Shown here in pieces: positions 8,106-16,956 of a stretch of DNA of 54,982 nucleotides (the stretch's first letter is position 1; each line of letters begins with the position of its first letter). The position numbers and the translations under genes are program-made. The notes under the pieces are model-generated. The model had not been told where the DNA came from and did no database searches. It was given only the letters and a program-made list of their open reading frames with translations. The stretch comes from Halarsenatibacter sp964630835 (GTDB taxonomy: Bacteria > Bacillota > Halanaerobiia > Halanaerobiales > Halarsenatibacteraceae): contig CAZVZM010000007.1 in the NCBI GenBank assembly GCA_964630835.1, forward strand, positions 1 through 54,982, given 5' to 3'.

Positions 8106-9034
8106 GATAATTCCTCCACAACTTTTTCAACTTCCCGGGGATTGCGGGTGCTGTAACATTTTAAAGATCGATCGGTAAATCTAAGAAGACCCTTCAAAGT
8201 CCTTCCCGGGCCAACCTCCACAAAAACATCAACCCCTTCATGCTTCATTGTTTCTATAGTCTGAAGCCACTTTACAGAGTTCGTCAATTGAGCCAGCAAG
8301 TTTTTCCTGATATCCCGGGAATCAATAACTTTTTCAGCGTTAACATTGGCAACAAGAGGCACATCTAAATCTTCAATATCAACTTCATTTAAAGCAGACT
8401 CCAATCGACCCACAGCTGGTTCCATCAGACTCGAGTGAAAGGGGCCGCTGACAGGAAGCTCTATAACTTTTTTTGCCCCGGATTTTCTGCAGCGATCAAC
8501 GGCTTCAAGCACAGCCTCTTTCTCACCTGAGATTACAAATTGCGAAGGCGAATTGATATTTGCTATTTCACAAACCCCATTAACATGCGAACAAATTTCT
8601 TCTATCTCACCCTTTTTTAAGCCAATTATAGCACTCATTGTTCCGAGTCCAGCAGGTAAGGCTTCTTCCATTGCTTTTCCTCTTTCTCTGACAAGCCATA
8701 AATTATCGGCAAAATCTACAGCTCCTCCTGTGGTGAGAGCAGTGTATTCTCCCAGGCTGTGACCTGCCATAATATCAGGAGTTACATTGCGATTATTTAA
8801 AATCTCAGCAATGGCTGTGCTCAGGATAAAAAGGGCAGGTTGAGTATTTTCAGTTAAATTTAGATCATACTCCGGCCCCTGAAAACAAATTGATTTAAGA
8901 TCCAGATCAAGAATTTCTCTGGCACTATCAAAATACCTTTCAATTTCTTCGTACTCCCGGGCAAGTTCTTTACCCATTCCAATTTCCTGAGAACCCTGTC
9001 CGGGAAATAAAAACGCGATCTTTTTGCTGCTCAT
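8102..9034 (-). CDS. fabD: Malonyl-CoA:ACP transacylase
   Basis: 310 residues. It loads malonyl groups onto ACP. The active-site Ser93 lies in GHSLGEY, the oxyanion loop in FPGQGSQ (10–16), and a His in SGPFHSSLM. ATG at 9034 follows CAGGAGGGGAAGAG and overlaps the fabK stop by ATGA, indicating coupled translation. Upstream in-frame codons would only translate the ribosome site. Confidence 0.96.
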   Translation of the reverse strand: MSSKKIAFLFPGQGSQEIGMGKELAREYEEIERYFDSAREILDLDLKSICFQGPEYDLNLTENTQPALFILSTAIAEILNNRNVTPDIMAGHSLGEYTALTTGGAVDFADNLWLVRERGKAMEEALPAGLGTMSAIIGLKKGEIEEICSHVNGVCEIANINSPSQFVISGEKEAVLEAVDRCRKSGAKKVIELPVSGPFHSSLMEPAVGRLESALNEVDIEDLDVPLVANVNAEKVIDSRDIRKNLLAQLTNSVKWLQTIETMKHEGVDVFVEVGPGRTLKGLLRFTDRSLKCYSTRNPREVEKVVEELS

Positions 9035-9996
9035 CTCTTCCCCTCCTGAAATGTATTGCACTGCCGATCAATAATTGCCTCCGCCCGCTGCAAAATGTCC
9101 TCTATAATTTCCCGGGCAGGCCTGATATTAGAGATCATACCGGAAATTTGACCTGCCATCACACTGCCCTTTTCAATATCTCCTTCGCGAGCCGCTCTTC
9201 GCAGGCTACCCTCAGCCAGTTTCTCAATTTCTTCAGAGTCCGCCCCTTCTTCTTCCAGGGTATGGATTTTTCTGGTTAGTTTATTCTTTATTGTGCGCAC
9301 AGGATGCCCCGTACTGCGGCCGGTAACAACTGCATCTCTGTCCCGGGCACCTATGATAGCCTCTTTAAAAGCTTCATCTGCTGTGCATTCCTCAGAACAC
9401 ACAAATCTTGTTCCCATTTGAACGGCTTCAGCTCCTAGATTAAAAGCCGCCAGGAAACCCCGGGCGTCTGCAATGCCTCCCGCCGCTATTACAGGAAGAT
9501 CTATGCTGTCAGCGATCTGAGGTAGCAAAGCCATACTGCCCAGTCTACCTACGTGCCCTCCAGCTTCATTACCCTCAGCTATAACTGCAGTAATATCCAA
9601 TCTGGAAAGCCTCCTGGCAAGAGCGCAGGATGAAACAACAGGAATAACATGAATGCCTGCAGCTCTAAGCTTTTCAATATATTTACCCGGATTGCCTGCT
9701 CCTGTGGTTACCACCGGAACTTCTTTGCGAAGAACCAGATCTACAACTTCCTCAACCCAGGGAGATAGAAGCATGATATTTATACCAAAAGGTTTTTCAG
9801 TGATTTCCCTCACTTTTTCAATTTCCCGTGACACTATCTTCGGAGGGGCATTTCCAGCTCCAATAATACCCAGACCTCCTGCTTGAGAAACTGCACCTGC
9901 CAGTTCTCCCGTTGCAACCCAGGCCATCCCCCCCTGAAAGATAGGATAATCTATACCTAATTTTTTGCATAACGAGGTGTGAAAATAGTTGTTCAC
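9031..9996 (-). CDS. fabK: Enoyl-ACP reductase II (FMN-dependent FabK)
   Basis: 321 residues, nitronate monooxygenase/FabK fold. It carries out the last reduction of each elongation cycle using FMN and NAD(P)H, and is the triclosan-resistant alternative to FabI. Visible family features are PIFQGGMAWVATGELAGAVSQAGGLGIIG at the N-terminus (positions about 13–41), EGNEAGGH near 145 and AAGGIADARGFLAAFNLGAEAVQMGTRF, a phosphate-binding TIM-barrel end. GTG at 9996 is chosen because AAGGAGG is 9 bases upstream. No fabI, fabL or fabV is seen in the window. It sits in the operon between fabH and fabD. Confidence 0.94.
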   Translation of the reverse strand: MNNYFHTSLCKKLGIDYPIFQGGMAWVATGELAGAVSQAGGLGIIGAGNAPPKIVSREIEKVREITEKPFGINIMLLSPWVEEVVDLVLRKEVPVVTTGAGNPGKYIEKLRAAGIHVIPVVSSCALARRLSRLDITAVIAEGNEAGGHVGRLGSMALLPQIADSIDLPVIAAGGIADARGFLAAFNLGAEAVQMGTRFVCSEECTADEAFKEAIIGARDRDAVVTGRSTGHPVRTIKNKLTRKIHTLEEEGADSEEIEKLAEGSLRRAAREGDIEKGSVMAGQISGMISNIRPAREIIEDILQRAEAIIDRQCNTFQEGKR

Positions 9997-10038
9997 AGAA
10001 TTTTTCCTCCTTATCCTGCCATAACTTTGCATATTTTA

Positions 10039-11022
10039 TTATATCCATCTCAGGGCTGCTGCAGCCCAGGTGAGTCCCGCTCCAAATGCTACCAGAACAA
10101 TTAAATCCCCAGGATTTATTTGTTTTTTTTCAACCGCTTCAGTAAGGGCTATTGGAACAGAAGCGCTTGAAGTATTTCCGTAATAAGGAAGATTAATTAT
10201 CACATTTTCAAGGGAAAGATCGAGCCTGCTGGCAGCAGCTTCAATAATTCTGGTATTTGCCTGGTGAGGTACAAAAAAGTCAACAGCATCTGAACTCAGA
10301 CCCGCTTGTTCCAGAACCTCCAATGAAGCCGACCCCATTTTGCGAACTGCAAATTTAAACACCTGATTTCCTTCCATTTTTATGTAATGAAGACGATTGG
10401 CGACTGTACTTTCGGAAGCCGGGTTGAGGGAACCACCTGCAGGCATAAAAAGACTTTCTCCGCCGCTTCCATCCGATCCCAGAGTGGTGCTTAAAATTCC
10501 TCCATCATTGCCGGGTTGAAGGACTGCAGCTCCCGCACCATCACCGAACAACACACAGGTTGAACGGTCTTCCCAGTCCACTATCTTTGAAAGGGTTTCC
10601 GCCCCCACCACAAGAATATTATCGCAGCCGCCGGATCTTATGTATTTATCAGCTACACTTAGACCATAAACAAACCCGGAACATCCAGCTTCAAGGTCAA
10701 AAGCTCCTGCAGCTTCTGCCCCCAGTCTTTCCTGTAGAAGACAGGCTGTCGCTGGAAACATCATGTCGGGAGTTACGGTAGCAACCAGTATTAAATCAAG
10801 CTCCTCGGGAGAAAGGCCTGCATCTTGAAGGGCTTTTCTGGCAGACTTCTCCGCAAGATAAGAACAGGGAGTATCTTCTGATGCTATGCGTCTTTCCCGG
10901 ATGCCTGTCCTCTGCCTGATCCATTCATCACTGGTATCAACCAGTTCTTCAAGGTCATAGTTGGTTAAAACATTCTCTGGAAGATATTTTCCCACACCGG
11001 TAATAACCGATCTTCGCTCCAT
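10039..11022 (-). CDS. fabH: Beta-ketoacyl-ACP synthase III
   Basis: 327 residues. It starts fatty acid synthesis by condensing an acyl-CoA with malonyl-ACP. The triad is Cys114 (EAGCSGF), His253 (PHQAN) and Asn283 (YGNTSSAS). ATG at 11022 directly follows the plsX stop; its ribosome site is inside the end of plsX. Primer preference (acetyl versus branched) cannot be read from sequence by eye. Confidence 0.96.
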   Translation of the reverse strand: MERRSVITGVGKYLPENVLTNYDLEELVDTSDEWIRQRTGIRERRIASEDTPCSYLAEKSARKALQDAGLSPEELDLILVATVTPDMMFPATACLLQERLGAEAAGAFDLEAGCSGFVYGLSVADKYIRSGGCDNILVVGAETLSKIVDWEDRSTCVLFGDGAGAAVLQPGNDGGILSTTLGSDGSGGESLFMPAGGSLNPASESTVANRLHYIKMEGNQVFKFAVRKMGSASLEVLEQAGLSSDAVDFFVPHQANTRIIEAAASRLDLSLENVIINLPYYGNTSSASVPIALTEAVEKKQINPGDLIVLVAFGAGLTWAAAALRWI

Positions 11023-12033
11023 CTAATCTTCACCATCCTCGTTTATCTCCTCTGCAATTATATTTACTATATCCTGCCTGATAGCTTCTCTGGCAACCCC
11101 AATTCCATTTTTAACAGCTGTAGCGTCGGAACTTCCATGACCAATTATCACATTACCCTTAAGCCCAAGCATGGGAGCTCCTCCGTACTCACGATAATCT
11201 ACGCTGGACTTCATTTTTTTGAGAGAATTTTTGGCCAGAAGCCCGCCCAGTTTTGCTCTTGCACTCCTTTTGAAGGCAACTTTAAGAAGATCCATCATAA
11301 AATTGCCCATACCTTCGACGGTCTTTAACACCACGTTACCCACAAATCCATCACACACTACAACATCGTATTTTCCAGTGAATAAATCCCTGCCCTCTAC
11401 ATTACCGGCAAAGTTATTTAATCTGGTATCGCTGTTTAAAAGATCAAATGCTTTCTCTATCATCTTATTGCCTTTCCCTCTTTCCTCACCAACATTCATC
11501 AACCCTACTGATGGATTATTTCTCTCCAGCAGAGAGTCAGCATAAATCTGTCCCATTACAGCAAATTGCAGCAAATACTCGGGCTCGCAATTGGCGTTTG
11601 CCCCAATATCCAAAATCAAAGTGGGTTTTCCCCGCGAAGGGAAAAGAGTAGCAATTGCAGGTCTTATAATGCCGGAAATTCTTCCTATAATAAGTATTCC
11701 CGCAGAAAGAGAAGCACCGGTACTTCCTGCGGAAAAAAGTGATCCAGCCTTACCCTCTTTGACGAGTTCCGCAGCTCTTCCTATTGAAGTATCTTTCTTT
11801 TTTCTAAGAGCTTGAGCGGGTTTTTCTTCCATGGTAATTTTTTGCCTGCAATCGACGATATTAATTTTTTCGGAAACTTTCTTCTTATTTTCATCCATCA
11901 TAGGAGAAATCAATTCTTTTTTCCCGGTCAAAAATATTTCAATGTCTTCATATGTTCTGACAGCTTCCCTGCATCCCTGGATAATTGCCTCAGGAGCATC
12001 ATCTCCACCCATTGCGTCAACAGCAATTTTCAT
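11023..12033 (-). CDS. plsX: Phosphate acyltransferase PlsX
   Basis: 336 residues. It makes acyl-phosphate from acyl-ACP for PlsY, the first step of phospholipid synthesis in most bacteria. The N-terminus KIAVDAMGGDDAPEA is diagnostic; LFSAGSTGASLSAG, LDIGANANC and GNVVLKTVEG also match. ATG at 12033 has GCAGGAGGC upstream, so the in-frame codons back to 12069 are discarded. Acyl-phosphate is also the product of fatty acid kinases, and a DAK2/DegV pair occurs at 22–25 kb here. Confidence 0.96.
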   Translation of the reverse strand: MKIAVDAMGGDDAPEAIIQGCREAVRTYEDIEIFLTGKKELISPMMDENKKKVSEKINIVDCRQKITMEEKPAQALRKKKDTSIGRAAELVKEGKAGSLFSAGSTGASLSAGILIIGRISGIIRPAIATLFPSRGKPTLILDIGANANCEPEYLLQFAVMGQIYADSLLERNNPSVGLMNVGEERGKGNKMIEKAFDLLNSDTRLNNFAGNVEGRDLFTGKYDVVVCDGFVGNVVLKTVEGMGNFMMDLLKVAFKRSARAKLGGLLAKNSLKKMKSSVDYREYGGAPMLGLKGNVIIGHGSSDATAVKNGIGVAREAIRQDIVNIIAEEINEDGED

Positions 12034-12099
12034 GAATTCTGCCTCCTGCCTGGGTTTCATCTTCAACAAAATAGGTTCTGATAAAGATCTGTGAAATTA

Positions 12100-12136
12100 A
12101 TAATAAAACCTGCAGCAAAACAATAACTGCAGGTTT
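12100..12136 (-). terminator. Intrinsic terminator between rpmF and plsX
   Basis: Minus strand: AAACCTGCAG, an 11-base loop, CTGCAGGTTT, then TATTATT. The perfect 10-bp stem lies 14 bases after the rpmF stop. It should reduce read-through from the ribosomal protein gene into plsX and the fab genes. Confidence 0.8.
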
Positions 12137-12149
12137 AAAATATTTATAT

Positions 12150-12335
12150 TTATTCTTCTTCAGATACGGAAATTATCTGTCTGTTGCCATAATGACCGCA
12201 TTGAGGACAAACTCTATGAGGTATGACCAGCTCTCCGCAATTAGAACAATCAATTAAATTTGAAGGAGTAATTTTTTTATGAGTTCTTCTCTTCCTCTTG
12301 CGGGTTTTTGAAGTGCGTCTTTTTGGTACAGCCAT
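12150..12335 (-). CDS. rpmF: Ribosomal protein bL32
   Basis: 61 residues, rich in Lys and Arg at the N-terminus (MAVPKRRTSKTRKRKRR). A zinc ribbon follows: CSNC and CPQC. This is the zinc-binding (C+) form. It lies directly after yceD in the widely conserved yceD–rpmF–plsX–fab order. Confidence 0.97.
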   Translation of the reverse strand: MAVPKRRTSKTRKRKRRTHKKITPSNLIDCSNCGELVIPHRVCPQCGHYGNRQIISVSEEE

Positions 12336-12366
12336 AGTACATTACACCTCCCTGCTCAAGACTGAT

Positions 12367-12843
12367 TTATTCACTGGATTCAAAATATTGCTGTAATTTT
12401 TCCAGGCGGGGATCAGTATCAACTGTTTCACAATCGCATTCACCTTTATTTAAATCCTGGCCACACTCAGGACAAATCCCACTGCAATCCTTGCGACAGA
12501 GAGCTTTTATGGGGATTGCAAGTATAAGGTTTTCCTGAACATGCTCGCTTATATCGACGTTGCTATAGTCGTCTATATTGTCACGGGAAATAGTAAACTC
12601 CAGCGAGGCCTGCACCTTCCTGGCGAATTCTTTTAAACATCTGCTGCATGCCAGGACAAACTTCCCACTTATATTTCCTGTGAATACGATTTCTTTTTCT
12701 TCTCCGATAATGTCAAGATCAAGATTAAAATCATCTGGCATTTTTACCTGTCTGCCTAAAAAGTCTATATCATCCGGACATACCGACGTTTCCATACTTA
12801 AATAAGAATTTTTCTCCTGCAGCTGGCTTAAATTAAGAAGCAC
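12367..12843 (-). CDS. yceD: DUF177 / YceD family protein
   Basis: 158 residues. DUF177 proteins precede rpmF in most bacteria and are linked to 23S rRNA accumulation; their exact role is not settled. Four Cys pairs resembling metal ligands are visible: CSRC, CRKDC, CPEC and the final CDC. GTG at 12843 is preferred, because GGAGGGAAG lies just upstream and would be read as codons if the in-frame GTG at 12858 were used. It is the first gene behind two promoters at 12873–12941. Confidence 0.88.
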   Translation of the reverse strand: MLLNLSQLQEKNSYLSMETSVCPDDIDFLGRQVKMPDDFNLDLDIIGEEKEIVFTGNISGKFVLACSRCLKEFARKVQASLEFTISRDNIDDYSNVDISEHVQENLILAIPIKALCRKDCSGICPECGQDLNKGECDCETVDTDPRLEKLQQYFESSE

Positions 12844-12872
12844 TTTGCTTCCCTCCACTGTGCAAACATCTT

Positions 12873-12902
12873 ATTATCGCACAAAAAATCAAATAACGTC
12901 AA
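12873..12902 (-). promoter_or_regulatory. Second sigma-A-type promoter for yceD–rpmF–fab operon
   Basis: Minus strand TTGACG (12902–12897), an 18-base spacer, GATAAT (12878–12873). It lies about 35 bases upstream of the yceD start and downstream of the stronger promoter at 12912–12941. Confidence 0.6.
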
Positions 12903-12911
12903 TCAAGATTT

Positions 12912-12941
12912 ATTATATCTCAAAATGACATCCTCTGTCAA
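12912..12941 (-). promoter_or_regulatory. Consensus sigma-A promoter for yceD–rpmF–fab operon
   Basis: Minus strand TTGACA (12941–12936), 18-base spacer, TATAAT (12917–12912): both hexamers perfect. It sits in the ackA–yceD gap and reads into the ribosomal/fatty acid operon. Confidence 0.82.
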
Positions 12942-12955
12942 GATTGCAGGGTATA

Positions 12956-14155
12956 TCATTTAAGGCCTGCAATTTCGGCCGTATCCCTGGCTATAACCAG
13001 CTCTTCATTGGTGGGAATAACAAGCAATTTTACCTGAGAAGCGGTTTGGGAAATCTTTTTCGTTTCTCCCCGCACTTCATTTGCATTTTCATCAAGATTA
13101 CATCCCAAAAACTCCAGGTCCTTAACGATCATCTTTCTAAGATTATATGCGTTTTCTCCTATACCGGCGGTGAATACTATTGCATCCACCCCTCCCATTG
13201 CAGCAGCATAAGCTCCAATATATTTTTTAACTCTATAAGCGAATATTTCTTTTGCCAGTTGAGCTCTTTCATCGCCTTTGTCCGCAGCCTGTTCGATATC
13301 GCGAGAATCATTGCTCACCCCGGAAATTCCGAGCAAACCACTTTTTTTATTCATAACATCATCAATCTCATCGGGAGATAACCCTTCTTTTTTCTGCAGT
13401 AAAGGAACAATAGCCGGATCAATATCGCCGCATCTGGTTCCCATAACCAGTCCTTCCAGCGGAGTTAAACCCATGCTTGTATCAACTGATACTCCTCCAT
13501 CGACAGCCGCAATACTGGCGCCATTTCCGAGATGGCAGGTTATTATTTTTAAATCCTTTTTACTCCTGTCGAAAAATTCAGCCGCTCTGTCAGAGACATA
13601 TCTATGAGAAGTGCCATGAAAACCATATCTTCTTATACCATATTTTTCATAATATTCGTAAGGCAGGGCATAAATATAGGCATATTCGGGCATAGTTTGA
13701 TGAAAAGATGTATCAAATACACCTATTTGTGGGGTGTCAGGCATGAGATTCTGGCATACTTTGATGCCGGCCAGATTGGGAGGATTATGAAGAGGAGCCA
13801 GATCTGACACTTCCTCCATTTTTGCAATGACATCGTCGGAAATTTTTACCGAACCAGCAAACTCCTCCCCCCCGTGAACCACTCTGTGTCCAACGGCTTC
13901 AATTTCTTCCATGCTTTCCAGGATCCCTGCACTGTTATCCAGCATAGTATCAACTATTAAATTAATAGCGCTGGAGTGATCTTCCACTTCTTCCTGGATT
14001 TTAATTTCCTCACCATTTTGTTCTTCCTGTTTAAGGAAAGAATTTTCTATACCTATTCTTTCTACCACTCCCTTTACCATTACCTCTTCATTTTTCATGT
14101 TAAAAAGCTGATATTTCACTGATGAAGATCCGCTGTTAATTACCAGCACTTTCAT
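12956..14155 (-). CDS. ackA: Acetate kinase
   Basis: 399 residues, full length. It interconverts acetyl phosphate + ADP and acetate + ATP; in a fermenter this is a main ATP-forming step. The phosphate-binding start VLVINSGSSSVKYQLF, the GHRVVHGG loop, the GFHGTSH box, HLGNGASI and the late TNEELVIARD match the ASKHA fold. ATG at 14155 has GGGAGG upstream. It lies 43 bases after pta, so they form one operon. The fab promoters lie directly after it. Confidence 0.97.
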   Translation of the reverse strand: MKVLVINSGSSSVKYQLFNMKNEEVMVKGVVERIGIENSFLKQEEQNGEEIKIQEEVEDHSSAINLIVDTMLDNSAGILESMEEIEAVGHRVVHGGEEFAGSVKISDDVIAKMEEVSDLAPLHNPPNLAGIKVCQNLMPDTPQIGVFDTSFHQTMPEYAYIYALPYEYYEKYGIRRYGFHGTSHRYVSDRAAEFFDRSKKDLKIITCHLGNGASIAAVDGGVSVDTSMGLTPLEGLVMGTRCGDIDPAIVPLLQKKEGLSPDEIDDVMNKKSGLLGISGVSNDSRDIEQAADKGDERAQLAKEIFAYRVKKYIGAYAAAMGGVDAIVFTAGIGENAYNLRKMIVKDLEFLGCNLDENANEVRGETKKISQTASQVKLLVIPTNEELVIARDTAEIAGLK

Positions 14156-14198
14156 TTATTTTAACCTCCCTGATAAATTTACTATATTATTTTAATAT

Positions 14199-15191
14199 TT
14201 ATTTTGACTGAAGGACAGTTATAGCTGTCAGATTAACTATTTCCTCCACCGAACAACCTCTGGAGAGATCATTGACGGGTTTGGCCATTCCCTGAAGTAC
14301 AGGACCAATAGCTTCCGCTCCTGCAAGCCTCTGTACCAGTTTATAACCAATATTTCCTGACTGCAAATCCGGATATATCAAAACATTGGCGCAGCCCGCC
14401 ACCTCACTGTCAGGTGCCTTCTGTTTTGCAACCTCCGGGACCAGAGCTGCATCGGCCTGCATCTCCCCATCGACCTTAAGATTGGGAGATAAAACTTTTG
14501 CTCTTTCTGTAGCCTTCTGAACTTTATCCACCAGCTTATGTCGGGCGCTTCCAGCAGTGGAGAAAGAGAGCATTGCAACTAGCGGTTCAAACTCCAGAAG
14601 GGTTTTAACTGTTTGAGCTGTGCTTACTGCAATTTCTCCCAGAATTTCAGAATCAACATCAGGATTAACCGCACAATCGGCCATGACCAGCACACCATCA
14701 TTTCCAAATTTTTTATCATCCATTACCATTATAAAGGCTCCAGAGACTGCCTGTATTCCCGGTTCAGTTTTTACAATTTGCAGGGCAGGTTTAAGCACAT
14801 CCCCCGTTGGGTGAGCTGCCCCGGCAACAAGTCCATCTGCATACCCGGCTTCAACCAGAAGGGTGGCAAAGTATAAACTATCTCCCGCTTTATCATAAGC
14901 GTCTCCTCTGCTCAGTCCTTTGTGTCTTCTCTTTTTATAAAGAAGTTCACCCAGCTCAACCCGCCTTTGAGATTTTACGGGATTATCCATTTCAATACCG
15001 CTTAGCTGAAGGTTCAGCTCTTCCGCCTGTTTATTTATTTTATTTTTCTCCCCCAGCAAAATAACCTGAGCGATATCTTCAACCAAAATTTTTTCAGCGG
15101 CCCTGAGGATTCGTTCATCTTGAGACTCCGGCAGAACAATTTTTCCTTCAGTTTTGCGAGCTTTTTCACGAAATCGTTCAACAAGTTCCAT
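14199..15191 (-). CDS. pta: Phosphate acetyltransferase
   Basis: 330 residues, the short Pta form without the extra N-terminal domains of the enterobacterial enzyme. It converts acetyl-CoA and phosphate to acetyl phosphate. Recognisable segments are KIVLPESQDERILRAA near the N-terminus, GLVAGAAHPTGDVLKPALQ (about 123–141), VMADCAVNPDVDSEIL and PDLQSGNIGYKLVQR. ATG at 15191 has GGAAGGAGG upstream. First gene of pta–ackA. Confidence 0.97.
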   Translation of the reverse strand: MELVERFREKARKTEGKIVLPESQDERILRAAEKILVEDIAQVILLGEKNKINKQAEELNLQLSGIEMDNPVKSQRRVELGELLYKKRRHKGLSRGDAYDKAGDSLYFATLLVEAGYADGLVAGAAHPTGDVLKPALQIVKTEPGIQAVSGAFIMVMDDKKFGNDGVLVMADCAVNPDVDSEILGEIAVSTAQTVKTLLEFEPLVAMLSFSTAGSARHKLVDKVQKATERAKVLSPNLKVDGEMQADAALVPEVAKQKAPDSEVAGCANVLIYPDLQSGNIGYKLVQRLAGAEAIGPVLQGMAKPVNDLSRGCSVEEIVNLTAITVLQSK

Positions 15192-15226
15192 TTATCTTCC
15201 TCCTTCCTGTACCTGTTAAAAAGAAA

Positions 15227-15251
15227 TGGTTCTTCTCCATAACCGCTGGTG
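15227..15251 (+). repeat. Dispersed repeat core, copy 3 (upstream of pta)
   Basis: TGGTTCTTCTCC followed by ATAACCGCTGGTG. It shares the TGGTTYTTCYCCA core with 19728, 46760 and 51197 and with the minus strand at 5750. The following bases (about 15252–15262, GAAATTTACG) may also belong to the family. Confidence 0.6.
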
Positions 15252-15442
15252 AAATTTACGACATATGCCAAATATAATATCAAAAATTTGACGATGCCGA
15301 CTTTATTCAGTGCAATCAAATATGTGATTTGTGCCAGACAGGGTAATTTGATAATATCTTATATAACACATCTAAATTGTGGCGCAGGTCCACCACAATA
15401 AAAATACTGGAAACACCCCACTAATACCTCCCTGCTTTTTGC

Positions 15443-15470
15443 TTTAACTGATAGGTTAGAATTATATTAT
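15443..15470 (+). promoter_or_regulatory. Possible promoter for tmcAL
   Basis: TTTAAC (15443–15448), 16-base spacer, TATTAT (15465–15470). It would give a leader of about 190 bases before tmcAL. Weak -35, so tentative. Confidence 0.35.
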
Positions 15471-15666
15471 AGCCAGAAAAAAATGTGCTTCTTCTGCAGG
15501 TCTGTTTGAAAAAGCGTTAAATTAGCTTGAAAACAGAGGAAAATTTCCTCTCAACAAAGTTTCATATACTTCAGAATGGGATTGCAAAAGAATTCAAAGA
15601 AAACACCAGAAGTGATAAAAAAATGACCCGCATACATGGTATTTTATATCGGAGGTATCAACTGCT

Positions 15667-16956
15667 ATGGCATTTGCAGGGATCATAACGGAATATAACC
15701 CTTTTCACAATGGTCACCTCTATCACCTCAAAAGAAGTCGTGAGTTTGCTTCCGGAGAGGGAGTGGTAGCATTAATGAATGGAAACTTTACCCAGCGGGG
15801 AAGTCCAGCATGCCTGGATAAATGGCAGAGAGCCAGAATGGCCATCAGATCGGGAGTGGATCTGGTTTTGGAACTTCCTCTTCCGGCGGGAGTAAGAAGC
15901 GCTCACTTTTTTGCCCAAAGCTCTGTAAAAACTCTGGAAGCTACCGGCATGGTCGATACAATTGTTTTTGGCAGTGAAAGCGGCAGGATAAGACCTTTAA
16001 AAAATATCGCAAAGATACTGGCAGAGGAGCCCGCCGAACTGCAAAACATATTACAGGAAGAGATAAAAAAAGGGATATCCTATCCCCGGGCGAGGGCAAG
16101 AGCAGTTGACAGATACCTGCAAAATAATTCAAAAAAACACCCCTTTAAATCAAAAACAGAGACTCTCAAATCCCCGGCAGATATCCTCTCTTCACCAAAC
16201 AATATACTGGGAATAGAGTACATAAAAAACATTTACAGAGAGGATTTAAATTTAACCCCCCATACTATCAAACGCAAAGAAGCAGATTATCATGCCGGAC
16301 ATGCAGGGGAAACAAATATTGCAAGTGCTACCTCCATACGCAAAATAATATATAAAGACAACCTGGAAAACGCAGCAAAATACATGCCTTCATCGAGCAT
16401 GAAAATACTCCGGGAAAATTTTAAAAAAGGAAAATTCCCTCCCGATATTGAGGGTTTCAAAAAAATTATAGATGCTGATTTACGCACTAAAACCGAAGCA
16501 GAATTGGAAGAATGCCCGGCTTTATCCAGGGAGATTGTTAAAACTCTCACCAGAAAATTGCAGCAGGGTTTAAGCTATGATGATTTAATAGCGGAAATCA
16601 CTTCAAAAACTCACACCACCGCCCGGATAAAACGGGGATTGCTGCATACCCTGCTGAGATTGAATGATTTTAACTGCGGAGAACTCAATAATGCTCTACC
16701 AAATTACATCAGAGTGCTTGCAGTAAAAGAAAATCGAGGGGAGAAAATCCTTGGAAAACTCAGTAAAAATGCCCGGGTCCCGGTCTGTGTAAATCCTTCC
16801 AGTATACTTTCTAACATTAAAATTTCCGGTGCCAGCAAAGCTGAAGCCCAGATAAGTCTGGAAATAATGGCCACAGACATCTATTCTTTATTATATCCGG
16901 AGGCCTCCATGCGAAAAAAGGGACTGGATTTCCGCACCCCTCTCATCAAAGAATAA
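15667..16956 (+). CDS. tmcAL: tRNA(Met) cytidine acetate ligase (TmcAL/YlbM)
   Basis: 429 residues. The Bacillus homologue activates acetate with ATP and acetylates C34 of elongator tRNA-Met. The nucleotidyltransferase motif is HNGH at residues 14–17 within IITEYNPFHNGHLYHL. ALMNGNFTQRG and VDLVLELPLPAGVRSAHFFAQ also match. ATG at 15667 follows GGAGG. Its 3' end overlaps the convergent sepM by 66 bases. It stands next to pta–ackA, which produce the acetate it would use. Family assignment sure; the tRNA role is taken from homologues. Confidence 0.93.
   Translation: MAFAGIITEYNPFHNGHLYHLKRSREFASGEGVVALMNGNFTQRGSPACLDKWQRARMAIRSGVDLVLELPLPAGVRSAHFFAQSSVKTLEATGMVDTIVFGSESGRIRPLKNIAKILAEEPAELQNILQEEIKKGISYPRARARAVDRYLQNNSKKHPFKSKTETLKSPADILSSPNNILGIEYIKNIYREDLNLTPHTIKRKEADYHAGHAGETNIASATSIRKIIYKDNLENAAKYMPSSSMKILRENFKKGKFPPDIEGFKKIIDADLRTKTEAELEECPALSREIVKTLTRKLQQGLSYDDLIAEITSKTHTTARIKRGLLHTLLRLNDFNCGELNNALPNYIRVLAVKENRGEKILGKLSKNARVPVCVNPSSILSNIKISGASKAEAQISLEIMATDIYSLLYPEASMRKKGLDFRTPLIKE

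Larger units (their letters stand above)
15192..15666. other. Intergenic region between divergent pta and tmcAL
   Basis: 475 bases without a convincing gene. It holds a repeat core (15227–15251), a weak plus-strand promoter candidate (15443–15470) and a 15-base near-perfect palindrome (15536–15550). No RNA gene was recognised. Confidence 0.6.

Noticed and set aside
12842..12960. FapR-type operator ahead of the fab operon
   Set aside because: No inverted TTAGTACC-like site was seen around the promoters.
15252..15666. Small RNA such as 6S or tmRNA in the pta–tmcAL gap
   Set aside because: No long central-bubble stem, tRNA-like end or other known landmark could be recognised.
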